The notes beneath the pieces were generated by a model. It was not told the DNA's origin. It did not search any database and saw only the letters and a list, made by a program, of their open reading frames with translations. Of a DNA stretch of 26,045 bases, positions 14,543-23,870 are shown one piece after another (positions within the stretch are counted from its first letter, which is position 1; every line of letters starts with the position of its first letter). Origin of the DNA: an uncultured Acidobacteriota bacterium (GTDB taxonomy: Bacteria; Acidobacteriota; Terriglobia; UBA7540); contig CALCEB010000240.1 in assembly GCA_937900045.1 (NCBI GenBank), forward strand, positions 1 through 26,045, read 5' to 3'. A program made the translations under genes and the position numbers.

Positions 14543-15775
14543 TCAGTTCGACAACGACTTCATAAATGCAGCTCGAAGCATTTCATCCTCGCGGCTGGAA
14601 CGCTCGGCTTTCAGTTTTGCGAAACGGCTTCGCGCGGTTGCCGCCTCGGCATGATGACCCAAGGAATCCTCCACTTGAGCCAAGTGGTACCAGGCCTCGG
14701 GCAAGGCGGGATCGAGTTGAACCGCCGTTTTAAGGTCTCGCAAGGCATCCTCCGCGGCGTGCATTTGCCGGTGAGCCTTGCTGGCGGCGACGTAACAAAG
14801 GCTGCATTTTGGTATCCCTGCCTCTGCCACGTTCAATTCTCTAAGGATGCGCGGAGCATTGGACGAGTGAAGTTTCAGCAAGACTGCGGCGTCCAAGTAG
14901 TCGAGATAAGGATGCGATCCCGGAGCTTCAACTCCGTGACGGGTGACGGCGCCGGCCGCAGTAAAATTGCCTTCAACATACAATGAATAAGCCAGCAAGA
15001 GCCGGGCAGAGGACAGTTCAGGATGCTGCCGGAGAAGGCGCGCGCTCGTGGCGCGGCTGGCAGCAGTCTCGCCCGCCAGAAACTGGCCGAGCGCCAATCC
15101 CAGGGCCAGGTACTGCGAGCTTGAGTTGCGCGATAGACCCTTCGCAAACACTGAAACCGCTTGCCGGTAATCCAAGGTTTCGAGGTCGAGCAAGCCCAGG
15201 TCCAACGCGTAGTTTTCATTGTTGGGGCGGGCCTCAAAGGCCGATTGTAAGTCCTGCCTCGCCGCAGAATTCTCTCCTCTGGCAGCTTCGATCTTGCCTT
15301 GCAGGTATTGCCGGGCGAACTGCTGCTCGGCATTCACCGGTCTTGCCGCCTGGAGCGCCGCGCTTGCTCCCGCGTCGCGCTGCTGAGCAAGCTCTGCAAG
15401 CGCCAGATTGTAGTGGGATTCAAAGGATTGCGGGTAGAGCTCTGCGGAACGCGAGAACACACGGCTTGCCTCTGCATAATTTCCCCCTTCGGCAAGGTGC
15501 ATGCCAAGCCGCATCAAAAAATCCAAAGTCAAGTTGCGATGCGCTAGAATGCCGCTGAGAATCTTCTGCGCCCGCAGAGGGTCCTTCCGGTTCATGGCTT
15601 GGTCCAACTGCGCTTGGAGCGAACTCAGTCCGGTGGCCGGATCGAGGGGCATCGCCGGACTATTCAGAACCAAAGCCGGTATCATTGCGATCAGGGATCC
15701 CCAGATAAGCCAAGTCAGCGCGAGTCGAACGCGAAGACAGAATGGCTGTAAGATTCCGGAGGCTATCATTGGCAT
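14543..15775 (-). CDS. Exported or anchored TPR-repeat protein
   Basis: This 410-residue protein has an N-terminal basic stretch and one hydrophobic helix (about 16-38; LALTWLIWGSLIAMIPALVL), then tetratricopeptide-like repeats over most of its length (for example GGNYAEASRVFSRSAELYP and LRDLKTAVQLDPALPEAWYH). TPR proteins serve as scaffolds for protein partners; nothing here names the partner. CSLC near the C-terminus is not a heme site because no His follows. The start is uncertain: the ATG at 15775 is preferred because it begins the signal anchor; an ATG at 15769 is equally possible, and neither has a clear ribosome binding site. It is divergent from a second TPR gene. Confidence 0.8.
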   Translation of the reverse strand: MPMIASGILQPFCLRVRLALTWLIWGSLIAMIPALVLNSPAMPLDPATGLSSLQAQLDQAMNRKDPLRAQKILSGILAHRNLTLDFLMRLGMHLAEGGNYAEASRVFSRSAELYPQSFESHYNLALAELAQQRDAGASAALQAARPVNAEQQFARQYLQGKIEAARGENSAARQDLQSAFEARPNNENYALDLGLLDLETLDYRQAVSVFAKGLSRNSSSQYLALGLALGQFLAGETAASRATSARLLRQHPELSSARLLLAYSLYVEGNFTAAGAVTRHGVEAPGSHPYLDYLDAAVLLKLHSSNAPRILRELNVAEAGIPKCSLCYVAASKAHRQMHAAEDALRDLKTAVQLDPALPEAWYHLAQVEDSLGHHAEAATARSRFAKLKAERSSREDEMLRAAFMKSLSN

Positions 15776-15912
15776 GTCTTGACAGAGCTGCCGCTTTCGC
15801 GCGCGACAACATGGAATGCCATACCCCCGGCCTTTTCCCCGTGAGCGTGGCCAAAAGCCCAGTGGGACGGGGTAAATCCCGTCATTGTATGTGAAAATCA
15901 AAAAGCAAACTT

Positions 15913-17214
15913 ATGCAACCATGCATTCGAGTACTTCCCAGTGCCGCAATGCCAAAATCCATTTTCAAGGGCGGTCACAAGTCGAAAGGCATGAACGCAG
16001 CGCCGGTCAGGGCATTTATATTTTTCGCTGCAACCGTGTTTGCTGCCCGCGCTGTTGTTCTGCCCCTTACAAATAGCAATTCCACAATTAGCGTCCAGGC
16101 CGCTGAAGCCCATCTGGGTAAAGGGTACCAATATCTTCAGCAGGAACGCTATCAGGAAGCTGCGAAAGAATTTCAAGCGGCCCTTGCAGGCAATCCGTCT
16201 TTGGTTCGAGCCCGATACCAGCTCGCAATCTGCCACTTTGCATTGGGGCATATGGGGCAGGCTAAAACAGAGTTCGAGTCGCTTTCATCGAAAATGCCCG
16301 GTGACCCCCGCCTGGATTATTATTTGGGGCGGATTGATCTGGTTCAGGGGAAGGCCGGGCCGGCGATTATCAAGCTCCGGGCCATTGCTGCGGCGCCTCC
16401 TTTTGCGGACACCGCCTATTACTTAGGTTCGGCCTATTTGGAAGCCGGAAAACTGCAAAATGCCGAAGCATGGTTGAAGAGAGCAGCAGCCTCGAACCCC
16501 AAAGATTTCCGCATCCCGGACCACTTGGCGCGCGTTTATCAGCGCGAGAAAAAAATGCCCGAATCGGAAGCAGCGTACAAAGCTTCCGCCCGGCTTCATC
16601 AATACTACGATGAACGCTCCAGCCAGGCTCTGAAGTGCGAGCAAGCCTTGAATACGAAACCGCTGGACCAGGCCCGGAGCGTCTGTGGGTCTCTCGCCAA
16701 CCGCGCCGATCCTGATATGTTAACCCTGCTCGGGATGATGTATGGCCGGCACGGCGACTACCCGGACGCTCTTCCGCCCCTAGTTCGTGCAGCTCAGATG
16801 GATCCGCAATCATGGGAAATCCAGCACAACCTCGGCCTCACTTACTTCCGCTTGAAGCAATATCAACCGGCGGCCATCGCCTTGCAACGGGCGGTTTCCA
16901 TGCGGCCCGATTACTTTGGGTCAAACGCTTTGCTTGGCGCATCTCTTTATGCCTTGAAGCAGGACAAGAGTGCTTTTAGAGTGCTGGCGCATGCCCACCA
17001 ATTGAATCCTGCCGATCAGGACACCTCCAGTTTGTTATTCAATGAGGCATTGGTCCTTGGAAGGGCCGCATTTATGGCGCACAACTACAAGGATTGCACA
17101 AAATTCCTCACTATAGCTTCTGCGCTGCATCCCGAAGACCAGAGCATCCGCCGCAAGTTGGACCAGGTCGAACACCTGCAATCCTCAAAGTCCCAAGAGG
17201 CTTCGTCGAACTGA
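15913..17214 (+). CDS. Exported TPR-repeat protein
   Basis: This product of up to 433 residues has an N-terminal hydrophobic segment (VRAFIFFAATVFAARAVVLP, about 32-51) and then repeated TPR units, for example LGKGYQYLQQERYQEAAKEF, AYYLGSAYLEAGKLQNAEAW and IQHNLGLTYFRLKQYQPAAI. It is probably exported and acts as a protein-binding scaffold. In-frame ATGs at 15913, 15949 and 15991 are all possible. None has a strong ribosome binding site; 15991 would put the hydrophobic segment close to the N-terminus as in a signal peptide. The gene is divergent from the TPR gene at 14543-15775, with 137 bases between the chosen starts, so they may share a regulatory region. Confidence 0.82.
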   Translation: MQPCIRVLPSAAMPKSIFKGGHKSKGMNAAPVRAFIFFAATVFAARAVVLPLTNSNSTISVQAAEAHLGKGYQYLQQERYQEAAKEFQAALAGNPSLVRARYQLAICHFALGHMGQAKTEFESLSSKMPGDPRLDYYLGRIDLVQGKAGPAIIKLRAIAAAPPFADTAYYLGSAYLEAGKLQNAEAWLKRAAASNPKDFRIPDHLARVYQREKKMPESEAAYKASARLHQYYDERSSQALKCEQALNTKPLDQARSVCGSLANRADPDMLTLLGMMYGRHGDYPDALPPLVRAAQMDPQSWEIQHNLGLTYFRLKQYQPAAIALQRAVSMRPDYFGSNALLGASLYALKQDKSAFRVLAHAHQLNPADQDTSSLLFNEALVLGRAAFMAHNYKDCTKFLTIASALHPEDQSIRRKLDQVEHLQSSKSQEASSN

Positions 17215-17420
17215 AGTCACGATACGACAGCGCGGGCCTTATATTTATAGTAGCCAAGTGTGTAGCTCCGGCCACCGTCGAATCGGCAGTGAAGCTGGAA
17301 TGGCGCATGGTTAATCAAAACATTTTTCGAAAGGTGAAGGGAGCAAATTCACGGGGCAAGGAGACCGTCTTTTACGTCGTATCACGAGCGAAGCTTGAGG
17401 AGCCCCTTGCTTCGAATCCG

Positions 17421-19097
17421 TCAATATTGGGAGGCGCCGGCGCTCGCATGGACCTCCGGTGATTTTTCCGGACCTTTCTTCAGATTGGGGATCCCCATCC
17501 AGGCGATGAGGGCCTGGTATTGCCACGATTGCTTCAAGTCCGGCCAGCGAATACCGCCGGCGTGCGAAAGGCCTCCGGGAACTCCTTCGCGCGGGCTGGT
17601 GGGTTTGCGCACAATGTAACTGTCAGAGGGGGCTGTCTCATCCACCACCCGAAGCGCGGACTGGTAATTGTTGACGATCTGTTCGACCGAGAACTTGCCC
17701 TTGCTTGTCTCGGGAGATTCGAGATGCAAAATCGCGTGAGTGGAATGGCAATTAATACAAGCGAATCCGTCCGGTCCGGGGGTGGAGAAAATCGGCTCAA
17801 CATGCTTCATGAAGTAAGCGAAATTCAGTTGTTTGCCGGGCGCGTCCTCAAGCTTTGCGCCCTTCAGCCAGTCGGAAACAATCTCAAAATCCGCGTCATA
17901 TTGGTTGTGCCAAAAGACGCCGCCATCATGGCCCAGTCCGCGAAGCGTGCCTTCGCGTGTCGTGGGATCGAGCGGCTTGAGCAAGAGTTTGCTTTTCATG
18001 GGTTCCTTGCGGTCGATCACCGCAAGGACGGAGATAAAATTGACGCGCGACTGCTCGATGGTATAGCGGCCTCCGGGCCCGGGGGCAAGGATGCGGAATT
18101 TGCCGGAGGAATTGGACTCCGGCGTGTGACACTCGACGCAAGAGGCGCTGCCATACTTCTTCACGAACAAGGGCTGAACAAACGCCGTAAAATAATTGAA
18201 ATCGAAGTGTACATCGGCCATGGAAATCTTCTGGCCGGTCAGGGAAACCAGCCGCGCTTGGGGGCGGGGCGGAGGAACAGGCACTCCGAGCGCCCGCGAG
18301 GCTTGCAACTGCATGTTCGGATCGCCGGTTTCAAGCGCACTTTCCAGCGCCGACTTCGTCTTGGCGCGCAAACCGGGCTGCCCCTGCTCGTAAATCTTCA
18401 CGAGCAAGCGGATGGCAGCATTGCGCACGCTCAAATCGTCATCCTGGAGGGCGTCCGCCACGGCGCCGTCCATCGCTGGGTCGGACCACAAAGCGCGCGA
18501 TCCGTCCACCAGACGCAGCAACTGGGGACGAAGCGAACTTTGAGGATTCGCAAGCATGGAGACCAGCATGAGGCGAACGGACGAATTGGAGATGAGATAA
18601 GGATCTCCGTGGCTGGCGTCAGGGTTGGAATAAACGCCCCCTCCACCCGGCCCGCCGATCAGATCCAGCGCAACGAGCTGCGCCGCCCGGTCCGAAGTCT
18701 GCTTCAAAGCGTTTTGGATTGCGGCCAGCGCCGCATTCCCTTCGGCCGCGCCGTGATACCGGTCCAGAATCCACCCCATGTTGGAGATGGCCTTGTCGCG
18801 CACTTTGCCGTCGCTGTCCTTGAGAGCAGCGAAAATCGGGGAAACAAACTGCGGCGACTGGGCGCGCTTGTCCGTAGCGATCCACTGAAGGGCAGAAGCC
18901 CGCACGTCCGCCTGCGGGCTGTGCAACAGCCGTTGCAAGGTGGCGACCACCAAGGGATCAATTTGGCTTGCCGCAGGGGATGGAGAATCAGAGGACACGG
19001 GACTCGAGGACAAGCGAGGTCCGCTGAGAACAAGCCACAAGCAGGCGCAAAACGAGACCGGCAAGATTAGACTCAGATTCCGGTTCAAGAACCTCAT
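17421..19097 (-). CDS. Exported HEAT-repeat diheme cytochrome c
   Basis: The 558-residue product has a signal peptide or anchor (about 8-30), HEAT-like repeats (about 45-270; DVRASALQWI, KVRDKAISNMGWIL, SVRNAAIRLLVKIY), and two c-type heme sites: CVECH (320-324) and ACINCH (Cys447, Cys450, His451). Each heme site sits in a similar module: an aromatic F..F/V.P.F start, a LLLKP or IVRKP segment, a GLGHDGG or GLSHAGG segment, and a W-containing helix. The C-terminal half is therefore a tandem duplication resembling planctomycete-type (PSCyt-like) cytochromes. It should be periplasmic and pass electrons; its partners are unknown. It follows the 1082-residue gene by 141 bases on the same strand. 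Confidence 0.82.
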   Translation of the reverse strand: MRFLNRNLSLILPVSFCACLWLVLSGPRLSSSPVSSDSPSPAASQIDPLVVATLQRLLHSPQADVRASALQWIATDKRAQSPQFVSPIFAALKDSDGKVRDKAISNMGWILDRYHGAAEGNAALAAIQNALKQTSDRAAQLVALDLIGGPGGGGVYSNPDASHGDPYLISNSSVRLMLVSMLANPQSSLRPQLLRLVDGSRALWSDPAMDGAVADALQDDDLSVRNAAIRLLVKIYEQGQPGLRAKTKSALESALETGDPNMQLQASRALGVPVPPPRPQARLVSLTGQKISMADVHFDFNYFTAFVQPLFVKKYGSASCVECHTPESNSSGKFRILAPGPGGRYTIEQSRVNFISVLAVIDRKEPMKSKLLLKPLDPTTREGTLRGLGHDGGVFWHNQYDADFEIVSDWLKGAKLEDAPGKQLNFAYFMKHVEPIFSTPGPDGFACINCHSTHAILHLESPETSKGKFSVEQIVNNYQSALRVVDETAPSDSYIVRKPTSPREGVPGGLSHAGGIRWPDLKQSWQYQALIAWMGIPNLKKGPEKSPEVHASAGASQY

Positions 19098-19238
19098 GAA
19101 TTACTTTCGCGTTGATGTGAAGTTTTCAACCTCAACCCGGCAAGGTCCCTTTTCAAAAACATTCACAGGTTCCATGCCAATGGGGCAGGGACGCGCGCCC
19201 GGTTGCAGCCGTGCGCAAAAGCCGCGGCGCCAATTCCC

Positions 19239-22200
19239 TTACCGGCCGCCGCCCGCGCCCCCGGCAGACTGCGAGTGGCTTTTCGTCTTCGGGACTGCCG
19301 GTTGTGCTTTGGCTAGCGCGGCGCCGGAAGGAGCATATTGCGTGGGGAACTTTGCCAGCTCTTGTTCCGCGACCTGGCGGGCGTGCGCATCCTTGGAGGT
19401 CATGTGATCCATCACCGCCAGCAGCAGGTCGCGGTCATCGGCGTCTCTGGCCACGGCGGCGGCTTCCAGGGCTTTTGCGGCGATCTGCGGATCGGAAGAG
19501 CTCATGAGCGGCAAAATGGCACGGGCCATAGTCTCCGCGGATTGACGGTCGTAAAATGTGATCGAGTCATAATCGTTGCCGATACCGCCGCGCAGGAAAT
19601 AATAATCCAGGGCAGTGAGGACCGTCTGCCGCGAGGTCGTATCCGGAGCGCGCAGCGCCGCTGCCAGTTCGGCCGAGAGGGGACGCTCGACCTCCGCGAT
19701 GCGGGCAGATTCAGCTCGTTTGCGATCCTTTTCCAAGGCCATGGAGCGCAGCCAGTTGCGCTGGAATTGCACGGTATTTTCGTCCAGGATGTTGTAGAGT
19801 GCTTGCGCTACATTCAGCCGAACGAGCGGATTTTCCCGTTCGACGGCGGCGCGCTCCAGAAAAGCATGTTCAATCTGCCTGCGCAGAGTGAAGTCCGGCG
19901 TGCGATACCACCATCTCCAGAGAGCTTTCAGGCTTTCAATCCGCACCAGCATGTCCGGATCGTTTACGCGCTCAATGAGAATCCGCGCCACGTCCTCGCG
20001 CGGGATCATGTGGTACCAGTACTGGTAAAAGATTCGTGCAGCGCCGCGCCGTGTGTAATCGTCCGGGCTGTTAAGGGCAACTTTGATGGCGCCGATCCCC
20101 ACACCGTCGTTGCCAAGCTGCCGCAATGACCAGGCCGCGGCGCGGCTCACCATTTTGGTGCGGTCGCCCAGCAACCGCGCCAGGGGCTCCACTGCCACCC
20201 GGAAGGGCGCGGGATTGGGCGCGTCCACTGCCATGCGCCCAATGGATGAAGCCGCAGCTTCACGAATGAGCGGTTCAGGACTATTCAGAAGAGGTAGCAC
20301 CCGCTTCAGCGCCTGGGGATCACGCTGGTACCACAACTGGTCCAGCCATTGAAGGGCCGGAACCAGCGGAGGATTTTTCGTATTTTGAATGCTGGCCGGC
20401 GGAGGAAATGCAGGAGCGAGAGGCGGGTTGGACTCCGGATAAATTGTGGAGAGCGCCATCACGGTCCAGCAGGTTTCCAAATGCGGCTGAAGGAAAAGCT
20501 CGCCTTTGTTATCCAGCCATCCGCCAAACGGCTTTTGCAAGCCGAGCAGCCAGTGGATGGCCTTTTGAACGCGCGGGTCCTGCATGTTGTAACCGGCGAT
20601 CTTGAGCGTGTAGAGCACTTCACCGGTCATGAATTGCAGGCTAGGGTCGCTTTTCTTTTCGAACGGGGCGCGGGCGGCGGCGTCAAAGAATTGTTCGTTG
20701 GACATATACTCGGCCGTCACCCAACCGCCGTCGGTGTGCTGCTTCGCCAGAATCTTCTGAATGTTGGCGGCGATGATGGGTTTGAAGCGCGCATCGCCCA
20801 TCGCCACCATACCCTTGGTTTGCTCCACGATATCTTCGAGATCGTTGGTGGGCGCGGTGGTCATGAGCGCTTTCAAGTGGCCGGCGCTTTGGGCGTCAGT
20901 CGCGTTGGGACCGCGCCGGGCGAGATCATTCAGGACAAACCATGAGTCCGACGCAACCCGGAAGTCGCTGATGGGCCGGTTCCCGTCAAATTCATAGTTG
21001 CGGCTCTTGACCGGCTGAAACTCCGCGACGGAGTGGGCCGTATCCACGCGAGGCAGCAAGGTGCGGGCATCGTAGACCAGCCGGATGTAATGGGCGCTCT
21101 CGCCGGGTGTTTCAGTGGGGCGATGGCTCACCGAATCTTCATACATCAGGAGCATTTTGCCCAGGCGGCTGATGCCGTTGGTGGGCGCCAGCTCAAAGCG
21201 CAGCCAGTAAGTGTTCGGAAATCCGTAGAACGGCGCGGGCGCGTTATAAAGCTTGTCCATCATGAACTTGTATTCCGGCTCGTTTACCACGGAATAGCCA
21301 TGGCGCTGCGCCGTGAGCGTTGAGAGCATGGTGAAATGGGCGGGATGGCAGGTGATGCAGCGTTCCGTCTCATCGGTGACGTTTTCGGCGCGGGTGAGCA
21401 CGGCGCCCTTACGAGGTGTATTGGAGAAGAAGGAATCTCCAACGTCCACCATATAGCGCATCGCCACCTGCGCCGCCTCACGCGGGCTCTGGTAGGGCGG
21501 CACGTCATAGAGGGCCGTGCGCAGGCTCCAGTGCGGGTGGTTCGATTTGACACTCAAATAATAGCGCCCGGGAGTCAGCACGCGCGTGATCATTTTGAAA
21601 TCTACCAGCGCGTCGGTCTGGTCATCATGGCGGATTTCGGTAGGGTCCTTGCCTTGCGTGTATTCCACCAGATGCGCGCCCTGCGGACCGTTTTCCAGCC
21701 GGTAGATTTTCAACGTACATGGAACGTCCCGGTCGAGCAAATCCAATTCAAAGAAGACGAGCTTCGGCTTGGGCAGATTGTAATCGAACGTCAGCCATTG
21801 CCACCCGACTTTGCCTTCGTCCGTGTTGTAAAGGTACTCGATGTCATCGGAGGTCCCGAAGACGGTCTTGCCCAGAACCATGGGCGAGGCGTGCTGCCAG
21901 TCGCGCGCCGTATTTGGAGCAATTTGAGGCTGATCTGCAGCGCTCACTTTCAGCGGACGAACGGCTGCCTTGAAACCGATGGGAGCGGGGTCCACGCTGG
22001 ACGGGGCGCTCAGTGTGAGACGGGCTGACCCGGCCTTGGCCGCACGGACAATGAAATAGGTTCCCGGATCGCCGGAATGCAGCTTTTTGCTGATCTCGGG
22101 GTTTCCCTCCGAGTCAAAACTCGCGACAACTCGCGCCACCACCGGGATGACGTCCTTCTTCACCACGTTGAAGGTGATTGGAGAAGCGATCTTGCGAGGC

Positions 22201-22487
22201 ACGAGCTCATCGGAGGTAGTAAGATTGGTCGGATCATTCAGGCTGATATCCACCGAATAGAGCGCGCCCGCCTGGAGTGCCGGCGTTTTCCACACCAACG
22301 CCTGACCAGGACGAATCAAGCCTTCAACAGGGCGGTTAAAGCGAAGGGACGCCGCCGGGAGGGATACAGCACTCTGCTGCGAAGCCTTGGAAAAGGATGG
22401 TCGCCACCCCGGGAAAGCAATCATTCCTGAAAGGGCAATCAATGCAATTAATGCGTGCCGGAAAACCTTGCGGAATAATGGGTCCAT
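19239..22487 (-). CDS. Exported monoheme protein with toroid and HEAT repeats
   Basis: This large 1082-residue protein begins with a signal peptide (about 8-34) and a beta-rich N-terminal half. One c-type heme site, CITCH (377-381), follows. Residues 565-685 resemble the alpha/alpha toroid of terpenoid cyclases and prenyltransferases, with QW-like segments ending in GGW at 587-589 and 655-657. From about 715 to 1050 come HEAT-like repeats (LIREAAASSIGRMA, MVSRAAAWSLRQLG), then a Gly/Ser-rich tail. The ATG at 22487 lies behind GAGGAAGGA. The domain order mirrors the neighbouring diheme protein, in which HEAT repeats come first. No catalytic residues of cyclases (DxDD) are seen, so the toroid is probably structural. 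Confidence 0.75.
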   Translation of the reverse strand: MDPLFRKVFRHALIALIALSGMIAFPGWRPSFSKASQQSAVSLPAASLRFNRPVEGLIRPGQALVWKTPALQAGALYSVDISLNDPTNLTTSDELVPRKIASPITFNVVKKDVIPVVARVVASFDSEGNPEISKKLHSGDPGTYFIVRAAKAGSARLTLSAPSSVDPAPIGFKAAVRPLKVSAADQPQIAPNTARDWQHASPMVLGKTVFGTSDDIEYLYNTDEGKVGWQWLTFDYNLPKPKLVFFELDLLDRDVPCTLKIYRLENGPQGAHLVEYTQGKDPTEIRHDDQTDALVDFKMITRVLTPGRYYLSVKSNHPHWSLRTALYDVPPYQSPREAAQVAMRYMVDVGDSFFSNTPRKGAVLTRAENVTDETERCITCHPAHFTMLSTLTAQRHGYSVVNEPEYKFMMDKLYNAPAPFYGFPNTYWLRFELAPTNGISRLGKMLLMYEDSVSHRPTETPGESAHYIRLVYDARTLLPRVDTAHSVAEFQPVKSRNYEFDGNRPISDFRVASDSWFVLNDLARRGPNATDAQSAGHLKALMTTAPTNDLEDIVEQTKGMVAMGDARFKPIIAANIQKILAKQHTDGGWVTAEYMSNEQFFDAAARAPFEKKSDPSLQFMTGEVLYTLKIAGYNMQDPRVQKAIHWLLGLQKPFGGWLDNKGELFLQPHLETCWTVMALSTIYPESNPPLAPAFPPPASIQNTKNPPLVPALQWLDQLWYQRDPQALKRVLPLLNSPEPLIREAAASSIGRMAVDAPNPAPFRVAVEPLARLLGDRTKMVSRAAAWSLRQLGNDGVGIGAIKVALNSPDDYTRRGAARIFYQYWYHMIPREDVARILIERVNDPDMLVRIESLKALWRWWYRTPDFTLRRQIEHAFLERAAVERENPLVRLNVAQALYNILDENTVQFQRNWLRSMALEKDRKRAESARIAEVERPLSAELAAALRAPDTTSRQTVLTALDYYFLRGGIGNDYDSITFYDRQSAETMARAILPLMSSSDPQIAAKALEAAAVARDADDRDLLLAVMDHMTSKDAHARQVAEQELAKFPTQYAPSGAALAKAQPAVPKTKSHSQSAGGAGGGR

Positions 22488-22592
22488 GTGGGTCCTTCCT
22501 CTTGCTTTTCAATACGATTGCCCCTACACGGGTAAGTATAAGTCCGCACAAAGGCCCAGTCAATAGTTAAAGGACCTTCGGAGCTGCGAAAA

Positions 22593-23276
22593 CTAAAATC
22601 GACCGTATTTCCGGTAGGCGTCCAAAGGATGAACTCCCGCGAGCACGGCTTTTCGGACAAGATTTTCCGTGCTGACGACCTCTTCGGAGCGCGTCAGGAC
22701 CTCGCGGATAACCGGGCGAGGGATCACCACCACTCCGTCCTTATCTCCCACAATGAAATCACCGCGCTCAATCTTGGTCCGGCCAATTTGAACCGGCTTG
22801 CCATAGGAAGTCAGCCTCCAACGGCCCATTACGTCGGCGGGGGTCCGATAGCGGCAAAAAACTGGGAAACCTAATTTCAAAATGTAGTCGATGTCACGGG
22901 CGCCGCCGTCGATCACAGCTCCCCGTGCTCCCCGGAACTTCGCGCTCTCGGCCGAAAGCTCGCCCAGGTGCGCGCTCACGTTGTCGTGAGGTTGGGAGAC
23001 AATGACGTCACCGGGTTGCAGATCTCCAAGCATTTGAAGGATGGGAACGAAGATCTCCTCCGGATCTTCGCTGGCCGTCATTTCACCCTCCACCGTCATG
23101 GCGACACCGGCAACTTTTTGGTCGATCGTCAACCCTTGAATTTCATGGGGCAATACCTGTTGGTGGTAGCCCATTTCGTCTAGAACGTCGGAAATGGCCC
23201 CACCATAAATCAAGGAGAAGCGATTACAAAAATCGTTCACATCGAATTCAGCCGTAGCTTTTGGACTCGAATCCAC
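22593..23276 (-). CDS. RraA-like protein (HMG/CHA aldolase family)
   Basis: The 227-residue product belongs to the RraA/4-hydroxy-4-methyl-2-oxoglutarate aldolase family (PF03737), often mis-named dimethylmenaquinone methyltransferase. Family features: LQPGDVIV (about 86-93), GELSAES (105-111), RGAVIDGGARDID (118-130) and GVVVIP near residue 182. Arg127-Asp128 correspond to the substrate- and metal-binding Arg123-Asp124 of the Pseudomonas putida aldolase, so the enzyme is probably an active metal-dependent pyruvate aldolase or oxaloacetate decarboxylase rather than an RNase E inhibitor. GTG at 23276 has GGAGG six bases upstream. It lies 105 bases before the 1082-residue gene on the same strand, so co-transcription is plausible. 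Confidence 0.85.
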   Translation of the reverse strand: MDSSPKATAEFDVNDFCNRFSLIYGGAISDVLDEMGYHQQVLPHEIQGLTIDQKVAGVAMTVEGEMTASEDPEEIFVPILQMLGDLQPGDVIVSQPHDNVSAHLGELSAESAKFRGARGAVIDGGARDIDYILKLGFPVFCRYRTPADVMGRWRLTSYGKPVQIGRTKIERGDFIVGDKDGVVVIPRPVIREVLTRSEEVVSTENLVRKAVLAGVHPLDAYRKYGRF

Positions 23277-23639
23277 TCATATCCTCCAAAGATGATGCTA
23301 CCCGGTTTTGGGCGCTTCGCCGGGATGAACGCCCTTGATTGACCGGTGTATTCTACTACCCTTGCTTCCGGTTTTCAGTCCGTCTGCTTCGCGGGTGGTG
23401 GCGCAATTTGCTGTGGCGGCATCAAGCCAAACCAGAAAACCCTCTAACCAAACCTAAGATTTACACAGGCTACAAAATAACCCCTTTGTTTTGTGTTAAA
23501 TGCTTAGCTTTGGCAGTGAAATGCAAGTTACCCTTTTCGATTCAATCCGTTACATGAAATTTTTAGCTTTGTTCCGGTTTGTTCCTCGAGTCTTCCTTTG
23601 TTTTCAATAAGTTTTAGGTTTGTTCCTGAAAGGAATCCT

Positions 23640-23738
23640 TTAGTGCTCCGATCCTGTCTTCCCGGCGCGGTTCCTGGGTCCGGTGGACTTCCGGGCATTG
23701 GAGTGGCGAGCTGCCGGGATTAAAGCCTTTGAATTCAT
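23640..23738 (-). pseudogene. Truncated N-terminus of an NARxSTGPR-type protein
   Basis: The 32-residue frame contains ARHSNARKSTGPRNRAGKT. It matches the conserved opening (about N-A-x-x-S-T-G-P-R-T-x-x-G-K) of small proteins of unknown function that are frequent in acidobacterial and related genomes. It has a good ribosome binding site (AAAGGAG seven bases before the ATG at 23738), but stops early at TAA. Continuing in another frame gives ALKDSF where the family has NALKHG, so a frameshift followed by decay is likely. Confidence 0.45.
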
Positions 23739-23870
23739 AGGAATACTCCTTTGCGAAGGAAATTTGGAGTCGCTTACAAGGAAAAACCGGCACACGCCAA
23801 AAAAGAGGGCGTTACGAGGGGTAACCAAGCGCTAACAAAATGGTGGATGTTTGTCAAGGGAAAAGATAAT

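Noticed and set aside
14543..15775. CSLC in the first TPR protein as a heme c site
   Set aside because: The residue after the second Cys is Tyr, not His, so it is not a CxxCH site.
17520..19070. A 516-codon open frame on the plus strand
   Set aside because: It lies wholly antisense to the HEAT/diheme cytochrome, whose heme motifs and repeats make it the real gene; the Arg/Gly/His-rich product is a typical shadow.
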